A DNA stretch of 64,000 nt from positions 744,001-808,000 of the forward strand of contig NZ_LXEI01000001.1 of the NCBI RefSeq assembly GCF_001642835.1, in the 5' to 3' direction. The translations under genes and the position numbers were made by a program. Positions 24,333 through 33,639 of the stretch are shown piece after piece. The stretch is from Pseudotamlana agarivorans (GTDB taxonomy: Bacteria > Bacteroidota > Bacteroidia > Flavobacteriales > Flavobacteriaceae). Below the pieces are notes generated by a model. It saw only the letters and a program-made list of their open reading frames with translations, had not been told where the DNA came from and did no database searches. The stretch's first letter is position 1; each line of letters starts with the position of its first letter.

Positions 24333-24737
24333 TTATTCCTTTATCTCTTGGCATAATTCAATTAATACGCCGTTAGAAGATTTTGGATGTATAAAGACCA
24401 CCAGCTTATTATCGGCACCTCTTTTAGGCGATTCATTAATAATACTGAAACCTTCTTTTTTAAGGCGCTCAACCTCAACATAAATATCATCTACATCAAA
24501 AGCAATATGATGCACACCCTCCCCTTTTTTATCAATAAACTTTGCAATGGGACTATCGTTTCGGGTCGCTTCGAGCAGTTCAATTTTATTTTCACCAACT
24601 TGAAAAAAAGACGTGTTTACACCTTCACTCGTTACCTTTTCCGTTTTATAATGCGGTTTTCCCAACAACTTTGAGAATAAGTCGTTGGAATCTTCAAGAC
24701 TTTTAACAGCAATACCGATATGTTCAATTTTCTTCAT
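24333..24737 (-). CDS. mce: Methylmalonyl-CoA epimerase
   Basis: 134 residues from the ATG at 24737 (MKKIEHIGIAVKSLEDSN); the frame reaches a TTG four codons upstream, which is less likely. It is a vicinal-oxygen-chelate (glyoxalase-fold) protein with two beta-alpha-beta modules. Metal ligands are the expected His in EHIGIAV, Gln/Glu around NKIELLEA, His in GVHHIAFDV and Glu in GVLIELCQ. It interconverts the epimers of methylmalonyl-CoA in propionyl-CoA metabolism. It is the first chromosomal gene beyond the tRNA-Met hotspot. Confidence 0.92.
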   Translation of the reverse strand: MKKIEHIGIAVKSLEDSNDLFSKLLGKPHYKTEKVTSEGVNTSFFQVGENKIELLEATRNDSPIAKFIDKKGEGVHHIAFDVDDIYVEVERLKKEGFSIINESPKRGADNKLVVFIHPKSSNGVLIELCQEIKE

Positions 24738-24927
24738 AAAACCAATCAACCTTTATTTTATTTATAGAGTTACTTACTTTCCTTCTCCAATTTGATTAAT
24801 CACCATCTAAATAAACACGACATGAACTTATTTAAAACACAACCAGAAAAACATCATGAAACGAACCCAAACAACAATCAAAATACGAAAATAACCAACT
24901 AAAGCCTTTAAAATCTCTAAATATCCG

Positions 24928-24935
24928 TATTTTTG
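24928..24935 (+). promoter_or_regulatory. -7 box TATTTTTG of rbfA
   Basis: Matches TAnnTTTG and lies 37 bases before the GTG start at 24972. It argues against the in-frame TTG at 24933, which lies inside the box. Confidence 0.55.
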
Positions 24936-24971
24936 CAGTCTAAACCTCTAAGGGTTATAATTTTTTATACT

Positions 24972-25370
24972 GTGGAAGAAGAAAGTCAAAGACAAAAAAA
25001 GATTGGAACGGTTTTACAAACCGATTTAGCCGATGTACTACAAAAAGCAGCCACTCAAGGCGGCATGCGTGGTGTATTAATCTCTGTTTCTAAAGTTAAA
25101 GTCACCGTAGATTTATCGGTAGCCAAAGTATATTTAAGCATTTTTCCTAACGACAAAGCTAAAACCCTACTTGAAGGTATAAAATCCAACACCCCATTAA
25201 TTCGTCATGAATTGGCACAACGCACACGAAATCAACTGCGTCGTATGCCTCATTTAGAATTTTTCATAGACGATTCTCTAGAGTACATCGATAAAATTGA
25301 AAAATCACTAAAAGGTGACGAAAATCCTATCAAAGATCCTTCGATGTTAGACTCAAGAAAAAAATCATAA
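24972..25370 (+). CDS. rbfA: Ribosome-binding factor A
   Basis: RbfA is a small KH-fold factor needed for late 30S subunit maturation. Read from the GTG at 24972 it is 132 residues and begins (V/M)EEESQRQKKIGTVLQTDLADVLQ, the usual family start. Characteristic parts are SKVKVTVDLSVAKVYLSIFP and RHELAQRTRNQLRRMPHLEFFIDDSLEY. The GTG is chosen because an upstream in-frame start overlaps the predicted promoter. The next gene, an ABC-type permease, follows after 59 bases on the same strand and is often its neighbour in flavobacteria. Confidence 0.93.
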   Translation: MEEESQRQKKIGTVLQTDLADVLQKAATQGGMRGVLISVSKVKVTVDLSVAKVYLSIFPNDKAKTLLEGIKSNTPLIRHELAQRTRNQLRRMPHLEFFIDDSLEYIDKIEKSLKGDENPIKDPSMLDSRKKS

Positions 25371-25429
25371 TTCTTTTAGTCTGGTTTTGAACATTCGTTT
25401 AGTCATTATTTTTTCATAATATTAACCTC

Positions 25430-26632
25430 ATGAATGTTTCATTATACATCGCAAAGCGCTATTTACGCTCCAAAAGCACCAATAATGCCATCAATTTCAT
25501 TACCTATATCGCCATTGCAGGGGTTATTTTAGGTGCTGGCTCCCTATTTATTGTGCTTTCTGGTTTCTCGGGGTTAAAAGATTTCACCCTTCAGTTTACG
25601 AGCGTGGTCGATCCCGATCTTAAAGCCGAAGCTGCCACCGGGAAATCGTTCATTCTTACCCCAGAAAATGTTGAGAGTCTTAATAAAATTGATGCCATCG
25701 CATCCTATTCAAAAACCATTGAGGAGCGCATCATTATTGAATCTCAAGACAAAAATGCTTTAGCCGTTGTTAAAGGTGTCGACGAAAATTTTCAAAGCGT
25801 TGTTAGTATCGATTCGGTTATCGACCATGGTAATTGGCTGGAACAAAACAGTAATCAAATTGTTGTAGGTTGGGGCATTTCAAACGATTTATCATTAGGC
25901 GTTTTAAACTTCACAAAAAACATCAACCTATACGTTCCTAAACCAGGAAAAGGCGCTATAACTTCTGCTAAAACAGCTTTTAATACCGTAAAAGTTATTA
26001 ATGTTGGGGTGTTTTTTATCAACGAAAGCCTCAATGAAACCTATGTCTTTTCATCGCTCGCTTTGGCCAGAAAACTTTTAAATTACAAACCCCATCAAAT
26101 CTCAACCATAGAGTTTAAACTTAAAGCTGGTGCCGATGTGGAACAAACCCGCTTACAAATTCAAAACAGTTTAGGCGATAAGGTCATTTTAAAAAACCGC
26201 GCCCAGTTAAACGACTCGCTGTATAAAATGCTCAACACCGAAAATTTAGTGGTGTATTTAATATTTACATTGGTTTTAATTATTGCCTTTTTTAATGTGA
26301 TTGGCTCTTTAATCATGATGATGTTAGATAAAAAACAAAGCCTTTCTACTCTTTTCAATATCGGTGTGACCATAAAAGATATCCGACAAATATTTTTCCT
26401 CCAAGGCAGTTTAATGAGTATTATTGGAGGAATTATTGGTATCCTCATCGCTTTTGGCGTGACCCTTTTACAGCAAAAATTCAGCTTGGTCATGATTACC
26501 CCAACCCTGGCCTACCCAATTGCCATAGAGGTTGAAAACTTTTTTATTGTGTTTTTTACCATTTCCATTTTAGGTGTTATCGCCTCAAAAATCGCCTCGG
26601 TACGCATCACAGAATCCTTGGTAAATAAATAG
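25430..26632 (+). CDS. LolC/E-type ABC transporter permease
   Basis: A 400-residue membrane protein with the MacB/FtsX-type layout: an N-terminal helix (about 22-46), a large extracytoplasmic domain (about 50-270) and three C-terminal helices (about 275-298, 320-345, 365-390). The start MNVSLYIAKRYLRSKSTNNAINFITYIAIAGV is typical of lipoprotein-releasing permeases. It probably extracts lipoproteins from the inner membrane with an ATPase encoded elsewhere. It follows rbfA and precedes holB. Confidence 0.88.
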   Translation: MNVSLYIAKRYLRSKSTNNAINFITYIAIAGVILGAGSLFIVLSGFSGLKDFTLQFTSVVDPDLKAEAATGKSFILTPENVESLNKIDAIASYSKTIEERIIIESQDKNALAVVKGVDENFQSVVSIDSVIDHGNWLEQNSNQIVVGWGISNDLSLGVLNFTKNINLYVPKPGKGAITSAKTAFNTVKVINVGVFFINESLNETYVFSSLALARKLLNYKPHQISTIEFKLKAGADVEQTRLQIQNSLGDKVILKNRAQLNDSLYKMLNTENLVVYLIFTLVLIIAFFNVIGSLIMMMLDKKQSLSTLFNIGVTIKDIRQIFFLQGSLMSIIGGIIGILIAFGVTLLQQKFSLVMITPTLAYPIAIEVENFFIVFFTISILGVIASKIASVRITESLVNK

Positions 26633-26900
26633 CTTCTGGGCAAGTTGCCAAGAAAAATGGCAACCAGGCTTTCACAGCTCGCTCTCTGCGAGGAGCTCAA
26701 ACAACTTGCTCAATCCTTCTTGCGGAACCTTCGTTTTCATAGGAATAGATCAGCTTCAAATCAACAACTGAACGTATCTCAACCAACAGTCTCAAACAAT
26801 TTTCTCTGTGAATCTTCGTGCTTGCTCAGTGTATCTCTGTGAAACTACAGTCCTCCAAATAAACCACATCAAAGATTAATTTTTTATGTAAGTTTGTCTC
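26633..26900. other. Intergenic repeat-like sequence
   Basis: No gene supported. A short stem (GTTGCC/GGCAAC, about 26648-26669) follows the permease gene. Farther on come echoing phrases built on TCTCTGTGAA and CTTCGTGC (about 26808-26848), which look like a dispersed intergenic repeat of Bacteroidota genomes. Confidence 0.35.
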
Positions 26901-28055
26901 ATGTTATTCTCCGATATTTTAGGCCAAGAACACATTAAAAAACACCTTACACAAAGTGTTGATAACAACCGCATTCCGCATGCGCAATTGTTTGTTGGTA
27001 AAGAAGGCTGTGGCACCTTGCCCATGGCTTTGGCTTATGCCCAATATATTTTGTGTTCAAACTCTGGCGGCGAAAACAATACAGGTAACGAGTCGTGTAA
27101 CTTAAAGTTTAAAAACTTTTCGCATCCCGATTTGCATTTTGCCTTTCCTGTAACCACTAGCGATAAGGTAAAAAGCAAACCCGTTTCAAGCTTTTATTTG
27201 GAAGAATGGCGCCAACTTTTAGACGAACAGCCTTACGGTAACCTTTTCGATTGGTATAAACTCCTTGGTGTGGATAACAAACAAGGACAAATAGGTGTTG
27301 ATGAAGCTGTTGAAATCGTAAAATCACTTACCCTAAAATCTTACGAAGGTGGTCATAAAGTCATGCTTATTTGGATGGCCGAAAAAATGAATACCGCCTG
27401 TGCCAATAAACTTTTAAAACTGATTGAAGAACCGCCAAAGGACACGGTTTTTATTCTCATTGCCGAAGATGAAGAGCAGATTATAAACACCATTCGCTCG
27501 CGATGTCAAATTTTACATTTTCCACCGCTAGCTGAAGAGGTTATTAAAGACGCCCTGATCAAACACTATGAGGTAGAACCTGCTCAGGCCACCAAAATCG
27601 CCCACCAATCTAACGGAAACTACAACAAGGCTTGTGACCTTATTTATCGCGATTCGGAGGACATTCAGTTTGAAACTTGGTTTATTTTCTGGATTCGTAG
27701 TGCCTTTAAAGCCAAGGGCAACAAAGCTGCTATTCACGATTTAATATCTTGGAGTGAGGATATTGCTAAAACGGGACGTGAAACACAAAAGCAATTTTTA
27801 AACTTTTGTCTCGATTTTTTCCGTCAGGCCTTGCTATTAAATTACAATGCCACCGATTTGGTGTTTTTCGAACCAAAAACCGATAAATTTAAACTTGAAA
27901 ATTTCGCGCCTTTTGTTCACGGAAACAACATTATGGACATTAGTAACGAACTACAAGATGCCATTTACCACATAGAGCGCAATGGTAATTCTAAAATTAT
28001 TCTAACCGATTTATCTATAAAACTCACCCGGTTACTACATACTAAAAAGGCCTAA
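26901..28055 (+). CDS. holB: DNA polymerase III, delta' subunit
   Basis: 384 residues of the clamp-loader delta' subunit. The N-terminal AAA+ fold starts FSDILGQEHIKKHLTQSVDNNRIPHAQLFVG and carries a degenerate Walker A (GKEGCGTLPMALA), as expected for a subunit that does not hydrolyse ATP. NKLLKLIEEPPKDTVFILIAE and IRSRCQILHF (SRC motif) are diagnostic. A 40-residue insertion near 50-90 carries the CSNSGGENNTGNESCNLK region where other delta' proteins have zinc-binding cysteines; only part of that set is evident. It helps load the beta clamp on DNA. Confidence 0.93.
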   Translation: MLFSDILGQEHIKKHLTQSVDNNRIPHAQLFVGKEGCGTLPMALAYAQYILCSNSGGENNTGNESCNLKFKNFSHPDLHFAFPVTTSDKVKSKPVSSFYLEEWRQLLDEQPYGNLFDWYKLLGVDNKQGQIGVDEAVEIVKSLTLKSYEGGHKVMLIWMAEKMNTACANKLLKLIEEPPKDTVFILIAEDEEQIINTIRSRCQILHFPPLAEEVIKDALIKHYEVEPAQATKIAHQSNGNYNKACDLIYRDSEDIQFETWFIFWIRSAFKAKGNKAAIHDLISWSEDIAKTGRETQKQFLNFCLDFFRQALLLNYNATDLVFFEPKTDKFKLENFAPFVHGNNIMDISNELQDAIYHIERNGNSKIILTDLSIKLTRLLHTKKA

Positions 28056-28064
28056 ATTTTAAGG

Positions 28065-28460
28065 ATGCAAACCATTTTAAACTATAGCGCTGAACTCCTC
28101 ATTTTAAGCTTTCTAAGCATCACTTTTATCATGAGTTTTTACGATAAGGTAAGCGATTGGAAAGGTCAGATTTTATTCTTAAAACAATATTTTTCAAAAA
28201 CCTTTTTAGTCAATCTCATACCTCCTATTTTAGTTTTTGTTGTGCTTTTAGAAGCTTTAATCGCTCTGTTTTCTGTTTTGGGTATTTACCAACTTATAGC
28301 CTTTCAAGTCAAACTATATGCACATATAACATGCATACTGTCGTGTATCCTACTTTTAATCTTTTTACTGGGCCAGCGCATCGCAAAAGACTTCGACGGC
28401 GCAAGGAACATCACGATTTATTTTATAGTTGCTGTTTTTGGAGTGTATTTGCTTCAGTGA
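28065..28460 (+). CDS. DoxX-like four-helix membrane protein
   Basis: 131 residues with four predicted membrane helices (about 8-25, 48-70, 80-103, 112-130) and the conserved-looking start of a DoxX-type protein (ITFIMSFYDKVSDWKGQ, a YDKV/W core after helix 1). It lies nine bases after holB and is likely co-transcribed. DoxX relatives are varied membrane proteins; the specific role is unknown. Confidence 0.7.
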   Translation: MQTILNYSAELLILSFLSITFIMSFYDKVSDWKGQILFLKQYFSKTFLVNLIPPILVFVVLLEALIALFSVLGIYQLIAFQVKLYAHITCILSCILLLIFLLGQRIAKDFDGARNITIYFIVAVFGVYLLQ

Positions 28461-28567
28461 AAACAAAATTCATACTTATTCAATTCTAAACATCTCGCTT
28501 TTGCGCTTCCCTTGTATATGTTGTCATCCAGCACGACATGCTATGTTTTAAAAATTCAGTTTACAAG

Positions 28568-29407
28568 TTATTCTATAAAAGTATAATCTTGTTTATCGGT
28601 TTCCGTCACACGAAAATAGCCATAAGGGTAGTTCTCAGGGTTTGTAAGGTTAATACAGTTTCCACGTAATTCAACTGGGGTAGGTGCAAATGGGTTTCCT
28701 GATCCTGATTGACTATTTAACAGTTGAATAAATCTATAATAACGCTCGGATACATTATACAAATTAATATCAACGGTATCACCTGGCTGAAATTCGTCTT
28801 CATCGTCATCGCCACGTTTTTCATAAAAAATATTAATTTCATTGCCGTTTAAAAATTCATCTGAAACATCTCTTAACTCTGGATACAAATCACCTTGACG
28901 TAGGAATCTCAAAATATAAAAATTAGTTTCATCCTCAGGATCATCAAAATGCACATTAACCTCTAGAGCATCGGGTAAAAGGCCTCCACTTCGCGACTGC
29001 GTAATATAGGTTATTGGCGTTGTAGGCAACAAAGTTTCTGTAGAGGTATAGGTTTCATTTTCATACTGCACCGTAAGTGTATAATCCTCATTAAAAACTG
29101 GCACAAATTCGTTAGTAGTATAGGTCCCATCATTTTGGTTTACAAAATTATAAACATCATTCGTGCTTAATCGTGTGACAGAAACCACGGCATTGCTAAC
29201 CGCATTGGGTTGATCGGTATCAAAATAAGGTGTTGTAGTACTCAATTTAACCGTTTGAGAATTTCCCGGTGTTCCTTTTTCCCAGTCTAATGAAGCCTCT
29301 ATAACCAATCGTGGATCGGCTGTTGGGACTTCCACCTCAATAACATCTGTACAGGACAGGAAAAGCCCTAAAATCGCTATTAAACTCGTGTATATATACT
29401 TTTTCAT
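28568..29407 (-). CDS. DUF4249 outer-membrane-associated lipoprotein
   Basis: 279 residues with a lipoprotein signal (MKKYIYTSLIAILGLFLSC, Cys19), then TDVIEVEVPTADPRLVIEASLDWEKGTPGNSQTVKLSTT, the typical opening of DUF4249. The family consists of beta-sandwich lipoproteins encoded with a TonB-dependent receptor, as here, where the receptor gene lies six bases upstream on the same strand. It probably acts as a surface partner of that receptor. The ligand is unknown. Confidence 0.88.
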   Translation of the reverse strand: MKKYIYTSLIAILGLFLSCTDVIEVEVPTADPRLVIEASLDWEKGTPGNSQTVKLSTTTPYFDTDQPNAVSNAVVSVTRLSTNDVYNFVNQNDGTYTTNEFVPVFNEDYTLTVQYENETYTSTETLLPTTPITYITQSRSGGLLPDALEVNVHFDDPEDETNFYILRFLRQGDLYPELRDVSDEFLNGNEINIFYEKRGDDDEDEFQPGDTVDINLYNVSERYYRFIQLLNSQSGSGNPFAPTPVELRGNCINLTNPENYPYGYFRVTETDKQDYTFIE

Positions 29408-29413
29408 GATGTT

Positions 29414-31783
29414 TTAAAATTTAAAGTTGTAGGTTACCGATGGTACGATACCAAAAATGGCTGTTCTTGTAGCTTCATTAACGCCAGTTTCAAGATTTTG
29501 ACCGAATGAAATAGAGGCTGCATTTTTTCGATTATAAACGTTATAAAGACTAAACACCCACTCCCCTTTCCATTTTCCTTCCGGTTTACGGTTTGGTTTA
29601 AACGTCGCCGCTAAATCCAAACGGTTATAGGCTGGTAAACGATTAGCATTTCTACTATCGTAATTTGCTATAGACAAACCTTCATACTCATATTGCCCTA
29701 CCGGATAGGTTACGGGACGCCCTGTTTGAAAGATAAAATTACCACTTAAACTCCATTTCTTGGTCAATAAGTAACTTCCTGTAAGCGAGATATCATGTGT
29801 TCTATCAAATGGAGTATTGTACCAATCACCTTTATTTATCCCTGGTCCGCCAGCAGAACCACCAGGGGTTTGTTGTTCAGACTTCGATAAGGTATACGCT
29901 AACCAGCCCGTAAATTTTCCTTTATTTTTTCGGAATAAAAACTCCAAACCATAAGCTCGAGATTGTCCTTGTAAAATTTGAGTTTCAATATTATTATTCG
30001 CAATTAAATTGGATCCATCGATATAATCGATTCGGTTGTCAACCGTTTTATAATACACTTCGGTTTCTATGGAAAATCGACCACCTTGCAAGTCTTTAAA
30101 ATACCCTGCAGAATATTGATTAGCCATTTGCGGATCGATAAAAGAACCACTTGGTGTCCAAACATCTAAAGGTGTGGCATTGGCAGTATTAGATAATAAA
30201 TGTAAATATTGAGCTATTCTTGAGAATCCTAATTTCACCGACGAGGTTTCATTTAGCTGATAAGCTAAACCTAAACGGGGTTCGAAATTATAAAAATCGG
30301 CAATGCTTTCATTTTTATCATAATCTATTTCTCCAATGCGTTCCCCTTCTTCATAAATACCCAATTCATCATTATAAATCACAGGCTGATCATTTAAGTA
30401 CGTTGAAATGGGCTGCCCGCCTAAGCGATTAAACATACTCAATCGTAGACCAACTTGTACATTCAATTTGTCTGTAAGCTTATGCTCTATTTGTCCGTAA
30501 AGTCCAGATTCTAAGGCACGTTTTTTATCTAAAATATTTTCATTAATTGCGGAATCATCATCTAGAGGTATCACATCTCCAGGATTGAAATTATAATGAA
30601 TGGTACTTAATCCGAAATCAATAGTTGTTTTATTATTGAGGTAATATTTTAAATCGTATTTCGCGTTAAAGTTTTTAATGCTAGAAGTCCAGTCCAATCC
30701 AATAAACCCAAGTTTCAATTGGTAATTATAATTCCCATAAATGAAGGATAAATTAGAAAAAAGCTTATCATTAAAAATATGATTCCAACGCAAGTTAAAC
30801 GTGCTATTTCCATATAAGTTTGTGAAAGAATCATCGAAATTTAAAACATCTCTACCAAAATAACCCGATAAATACAGGCGGTTATTTTGATTAATCTCAT
30901 AGTTCGCTTTAGCATTAAAATCGTAGAAATAAGCTGAATTATCTTCATTGGCTAATTTTAAAAATAAGTGGGCATAAGAGGAGCGCCCAGCTACAATAAA
31001 AGACCCTTTGTTATTAAACATGGGCCCTTCGGCAGCCAATCTACTCGAAATTAAACCAATACCTCCATTTAATTCAAAATCCTTACTATTCCCATCTTTT
31101 TGTCTGATATCGAGCACAGACGACACTCTACCACCAAAATTTGAAGGAATATTTCCTTTGTATAATTTGATATCCTTAACGACATCGGCATTAAAAACCG
31201 AGAAGAAACCAAATAAGTGGGATTCATTGAAAATAATGGCTTCATCAAGAAGCACTAGATTTTGATCGACCGCACCACCTCTAACATTAAACCCGTTAGA
31301 ACCTTCACCGTTGTTAGTAACACCAGGTAATAGTTGAATGGATTTCACCAAATCGACTTCACCCAAAACCGCAGGAATTTGTTTAATAGTCGTACTTTTT
31401 ATAACGGCTACACTCATTTGTGGGTCTCTAATATTGGCTTTTTCAGACTCTTCCGCTGTAATTACCACTTCATCTAAAGATGTGGTATCTTCTTTAAGCT
31501 CAAAAGCTATACTTTGGTTTTTATCCAAAATCACCTCTTGCTTTTCAGTAACATATCCTAAATAGGACACCACAATGTTATAGGTCCCTTCAGGGGCTGT
31601 AATAGAGTAAAAACCATAGGCATTTGTAATACTCCCGTTAGAAGTATTTTCTAAAAATACCGAAGCCCCAAACACGAGTTCGCCATTAGAAAAATCCTTC
31701 ACCGTACCACTAATCGTAAAGTTTTCTTGAGAAAAGACCAAGAGGCTAAATAATATAAAACAGGCACTTAATTTAAATTTCAT
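29414..31783 (-). CDS. TonB-dependent receptor with carboxypeptidase-like N-domain
   Basis: 789 residues: signal peptide (about 1-19), a carboxypeptidase-regulatory-like beta-sandwich (FTISGTVKDFSNGELVFGASVFLENT...GYVTEKQEV, about 22-105), a plug domain (about 120-230 with LLPGVTNNGEGSNGFNVRGG and NLVLLDEAIIF), and a 22-strand barrel ending in FGIVPSVTYNFKF with a terminal Phe. It imports an unidentified large nutrient across the outer membrane. With the DUF4249 partner it forms a two-gene operon, and a LytTR regulator gene lies immediately upstream. A spaced direct repeat at 31859-31888 is a likely regulator site. Confidence 0.93.
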   Translation of the reverse strand: MKFKLSACFILFSLLVFSQENFTISGTVKDFSNGELVFGASVFLENTSNGSITNAYGFYSITAPEGTYNIVVSYLGYVTEKQEVILDKNQSIAFELKEDTTSLDEVVITAEESEKANIRDPQMSVAVIKSTTIKQIPAVLGEVDLVKSIQLLPGVTNNGEGSNGFNVRGGAVDQNLVLLDEAIIFNESHLFGFFSVFNADVVKDIKLYKGNIPSNFGGRVSSVLDIRQKDGNSKDFELNGGIGLISSRLAAEGPMFNNKGSFIVAGRSSYAHLFLKLANEDNSAYFYDFNAKANYEINQNNRLYLSGYFGRDVLNFDDSFTNLYGNSTFNLRWNHIFNDKLFSNLSFIYGNYNYQLKLGFIGLDWTSSIKNFNAKYDLKYYLNNKTTIDFGLSTIHYNFNPGDVIPLDDDSAINENILDKKRALESGLYGQIEHKLTDKLNVQVGLRLSMFNRLGGQPISTYLNDQPVIYNDELGIYEEGERIGEIDYDKNESIADFYNFEPRLGLAYQLNETSSVKLGFSRIAQYLHLLSNTANATPLDVWTPSGSFIDPQMANQYSAGYFKDLQGGRFSIETEVYYKTVDNRIDYIDGSNLIANNNIETQILQGQSRAYGLEFLFRKNKGKFTGWLAYTLSKSEQQTPGGSAGGPGINKGDWYNTPFDRTHDISLTGSYLLTKKWSLSGNFIFQTGRPVTYPVGQYEYEGLSIANYDSRNANRLPAYNRLDLAATFKPNRKPEGKWKGEWVFSLYNVYNRKNAASISFGQNLETGVNEATRTAIFGIVPSVTYNFKF

Positions 31784-31858
31784 AAAAATAGGTTCGTTTT
31801 AAATGGAGTTGTAAAAGAAGCAAATATTTATAAGAAACACACTAAAATAAGGCACTTT

Positions 31859-31888
31859 GGAGTGAATCGAATGAAATACGGAGTGAAT
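31859..31888 (-). promoter_or_regulatory. LytTR-type direct repeat (9-12-9) upstream of the TonB receptor
   Basis: GGAGTGAAT occurs at 31859-31867 and 31880-31888, i.e. 9-bp units with a 12-bp spacer and a 21-bp period, exactly the geometry of LytTR-domain sites. It lies 76-105 bases upstream of the receptor ATG. A near-consensus -7 box (AATATTTG, reverse strand, about 31821-31828) sits in between. Confidence 0.6.
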
Positions 31889-31899
31889 TTATTTAAATG

Positions 31900-32778
31900 C
31901 TAAAGAATAGCAGCTTTAATATCTGACAAATAAGAGTTAGAAACAGGTACACGCAATTGATTTAACTGTAAGGTCAAAAATTGTTTGGAACCTCTTCTTT
32001 CTAATCTTTCTGCAAAATGTTGGTTGACAATATACGACCGGTGGGTACGTAATAAACCTTTGCTTGGATAGGCATCAAGAATGGATTTTAATCGGGTACG
32101 AACTAATTGCGTTTCCAACTGTTCATCTTTAAGATAATTAACTTCAACATATTGATTATCAGATTTTAAAAACACAACATCTCGAATATCAACCGTTAAT
32201 TCCACCTGATCGTTTTCATTTTTTATATGAATGATTTCTGAGAGTTTTTCTTGATCAACAGAAGGTTCATGAACCGCAGACTCTAGTTTATGAAGTTTTA
32301 AATTTTGGTATTTATAAATCGTTACTAATAAAGTTATTATAAACGGAAAAATTAGAATAGCTAACGTTTGTAAAATGTTTTTTAACTGAAATTGAAAAGT
32401 CCATTCCTCACTTTGTGAAGCGCCGCCTAAATCGGGTATAAAAAGACTCACTACAAAATAAACCGCTACCAAAATAACAGGTTCTGTTACAAACCAAAGT
32501 AAATAGGTTTTTAATGGCTTATTGTGCATTTTAAAAAGTGGTCTTAAGATAAATTGCGACAGGTATAATCCAAAAAATACAGCAATTGAAACTCCAAAAA
32601 GCAGCCCTAAAAAATCAAAATATGACTTCGCATTATAATGCAGTTCTTCCGATATACCGAAGGGCTGAAACACCACAAGGAAAAGGACGGTAAAACCAAT
32701 TGTACACCATAGGTAAAGCCATTTAAAGGCTTTGGAATCCAAATAAATAGCCGAATGCTCTTGATAAATTTGAAACAT
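31900..32778 (-). CDS. Membrane-bound LytTR-family transcriptional regulator
   Basis: 292 residues: four predicted membrane helices (about 19-40, 52-76, 88-110, 130-155), a charged linker, then a LytTR DNA-binding domain (about 195-290) with VVFLKSDNQYVEVNYL, TRLKSILDAYPSKGLLRTHRSYIVN and LRVPVSNSYLSDIKAAI. It is likely to sense a signal at or in the membrane and to control the TonB receptor operon starting 117 bases downstream. No partner histidine kinase is adjacent. Confidence 0.9.
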   Translation of the reverse strand: MFQIYQEHSAIYLDSKAFKWLYLWCTIGFTVLFLVVFQPFGISEELHYNAKSYFDFLGLLFGVSIAVFFGLYLSQFILRPLFKMHNKPLKTYLLWFVTEPVILVAVYFVVSLFIPDLGGASQSEEWTFQFQLKNILQTLAILIFPFIITLLVTIYKYQNLKLHKLESAVHEPSVDQEKLSEIIHIKNENDQVELTVDIRDVVFLKSDNQYVEVNYLKDEQLETQLVRTRLKSILDAYPSKGLLRTHRSYIVNQHFAERLERRGSKQFLTLQLNQLRVPVSNSYLSDIKAAIL

Positions 32779-32842
32779 TTTTGATTAACTTATGGTATAT
32801 CACACCTATAAAACTAAAGTTAGATAAATCTATTGTACAAAA

Positions 32843-32868
32843 AAAGCCAAATGAAAACATTTGGCTTT
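32843..32868 (-). terminator. Terminator of the OmpH-like gene
   Basis: AAAGCCAAATG pairs perfectly with CATTTGGCTTT; A and T runs on both sides could make it work in both directions. Confidence 0.85.
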
Positions 32869-32892
32869 ATAAATCATGTTATAAAATAATTA

Positions 32893-33402
32893 TTATTTTT
32901 TGTATTCAGCATTTAAAGCATCTAATACTGTTTGCGTTAAATCGTTTTCTTCTGCACCATAAAGTACTGAAGCTGCAGCATCACTAGTCCCTAAAATAAA
33001 AGTATAACCATTTTTCTTACCGTAATCTTTAACGAAGTCTTTAACCTTCACAATTACAGTATCAATTTGTGTTTGAAACTCTTGAGTAAGCGCTTGCTGT
33101 TCAATTTGCATTTGTTGTTGTAGTCTTTGTTGCTTTTGTTGTAAACCACCCATAATTTCTTGAGCTTTTTGAGGTGTTTTTCTAGCGACAGTTTGTGCTT
33201 CTTTTACTTCGGCTTGAAATGCTTGACCGATACTATCGGCACGTTTTTTAAAAGCCTCGTCTTTAATTTGAAACTTAGTTTCGATATCGATCTTTTCTTG
33301 AAAATCGTTTATAACGATTCCATTATCAATGTAACCGATTTTTTGTTGGTTACAAGATGTTATAACCAGAGCAACTAAAACGAGGTAAAATATGTTTTTC
33401 AT
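32893..33402 (-). CDS. OmpH/Skp-like periplasmic chaperone, lipoprotein form
   Basis: 169 residues with a lipoprotein signal (MKNIFYLVLVALVITSC, Cys17), followed by KIGYIDNGIVINDF, the standard strand at the base of the Skp body. A long Gln/Lys-rich helical arm (about 40-125) follows, then GYTFILGTSDAAASVLYGAEENDLTQTVLDALN, the conserved end of OmpH proteins. It probably escorts unfolded outer-membrane proteins. The lipobox is a variation on the normally soluble chaperone. It is monocistronic with its own terminator. Confidence 0.85.
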   Translation of the reverse strand: MKNIFYLVLVALVITSCNQQKIGYIDNGIVINDFQEKIDIETKFQIKDEAFKKRADSIGQAFQAEVKEAQTVARKTPQKAQEIMGGLQQKQQRLQQQMQIEQQALTQEFQTQIDTVIVKVKDFVKDYGKKNGYTFILGTSDAAASVLYGAEENDLTQTVLDALNAEYKK

Positions 33403-33639
33403 TCTTTTATTATTATTTGATTTTTATATGTAAACAAATGTAGGAAAGTAAAGTAGAATCAAATCATGATTTGAAATGATTTTAACATATAAATAAAAAT
33501 TATAGATATTAAAACCATAATAACAAATTACTATCAAAAACAACTTCAAATAAAGCCTTTTAAGCCACTTTTAAAAAACGCCTTTGTGATTGGCTGATTA
33601 GAGTGTTTTAAACCTCTTAAATAAATAATAAATAAGTTT

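Noticed and set aside
26645-26842. 65-residue plus-strand frame after the ABC permease
   Set aside because: Composition and echoing phrases fit a dispersed intergenic repeat translated by chance; no signal or domain.
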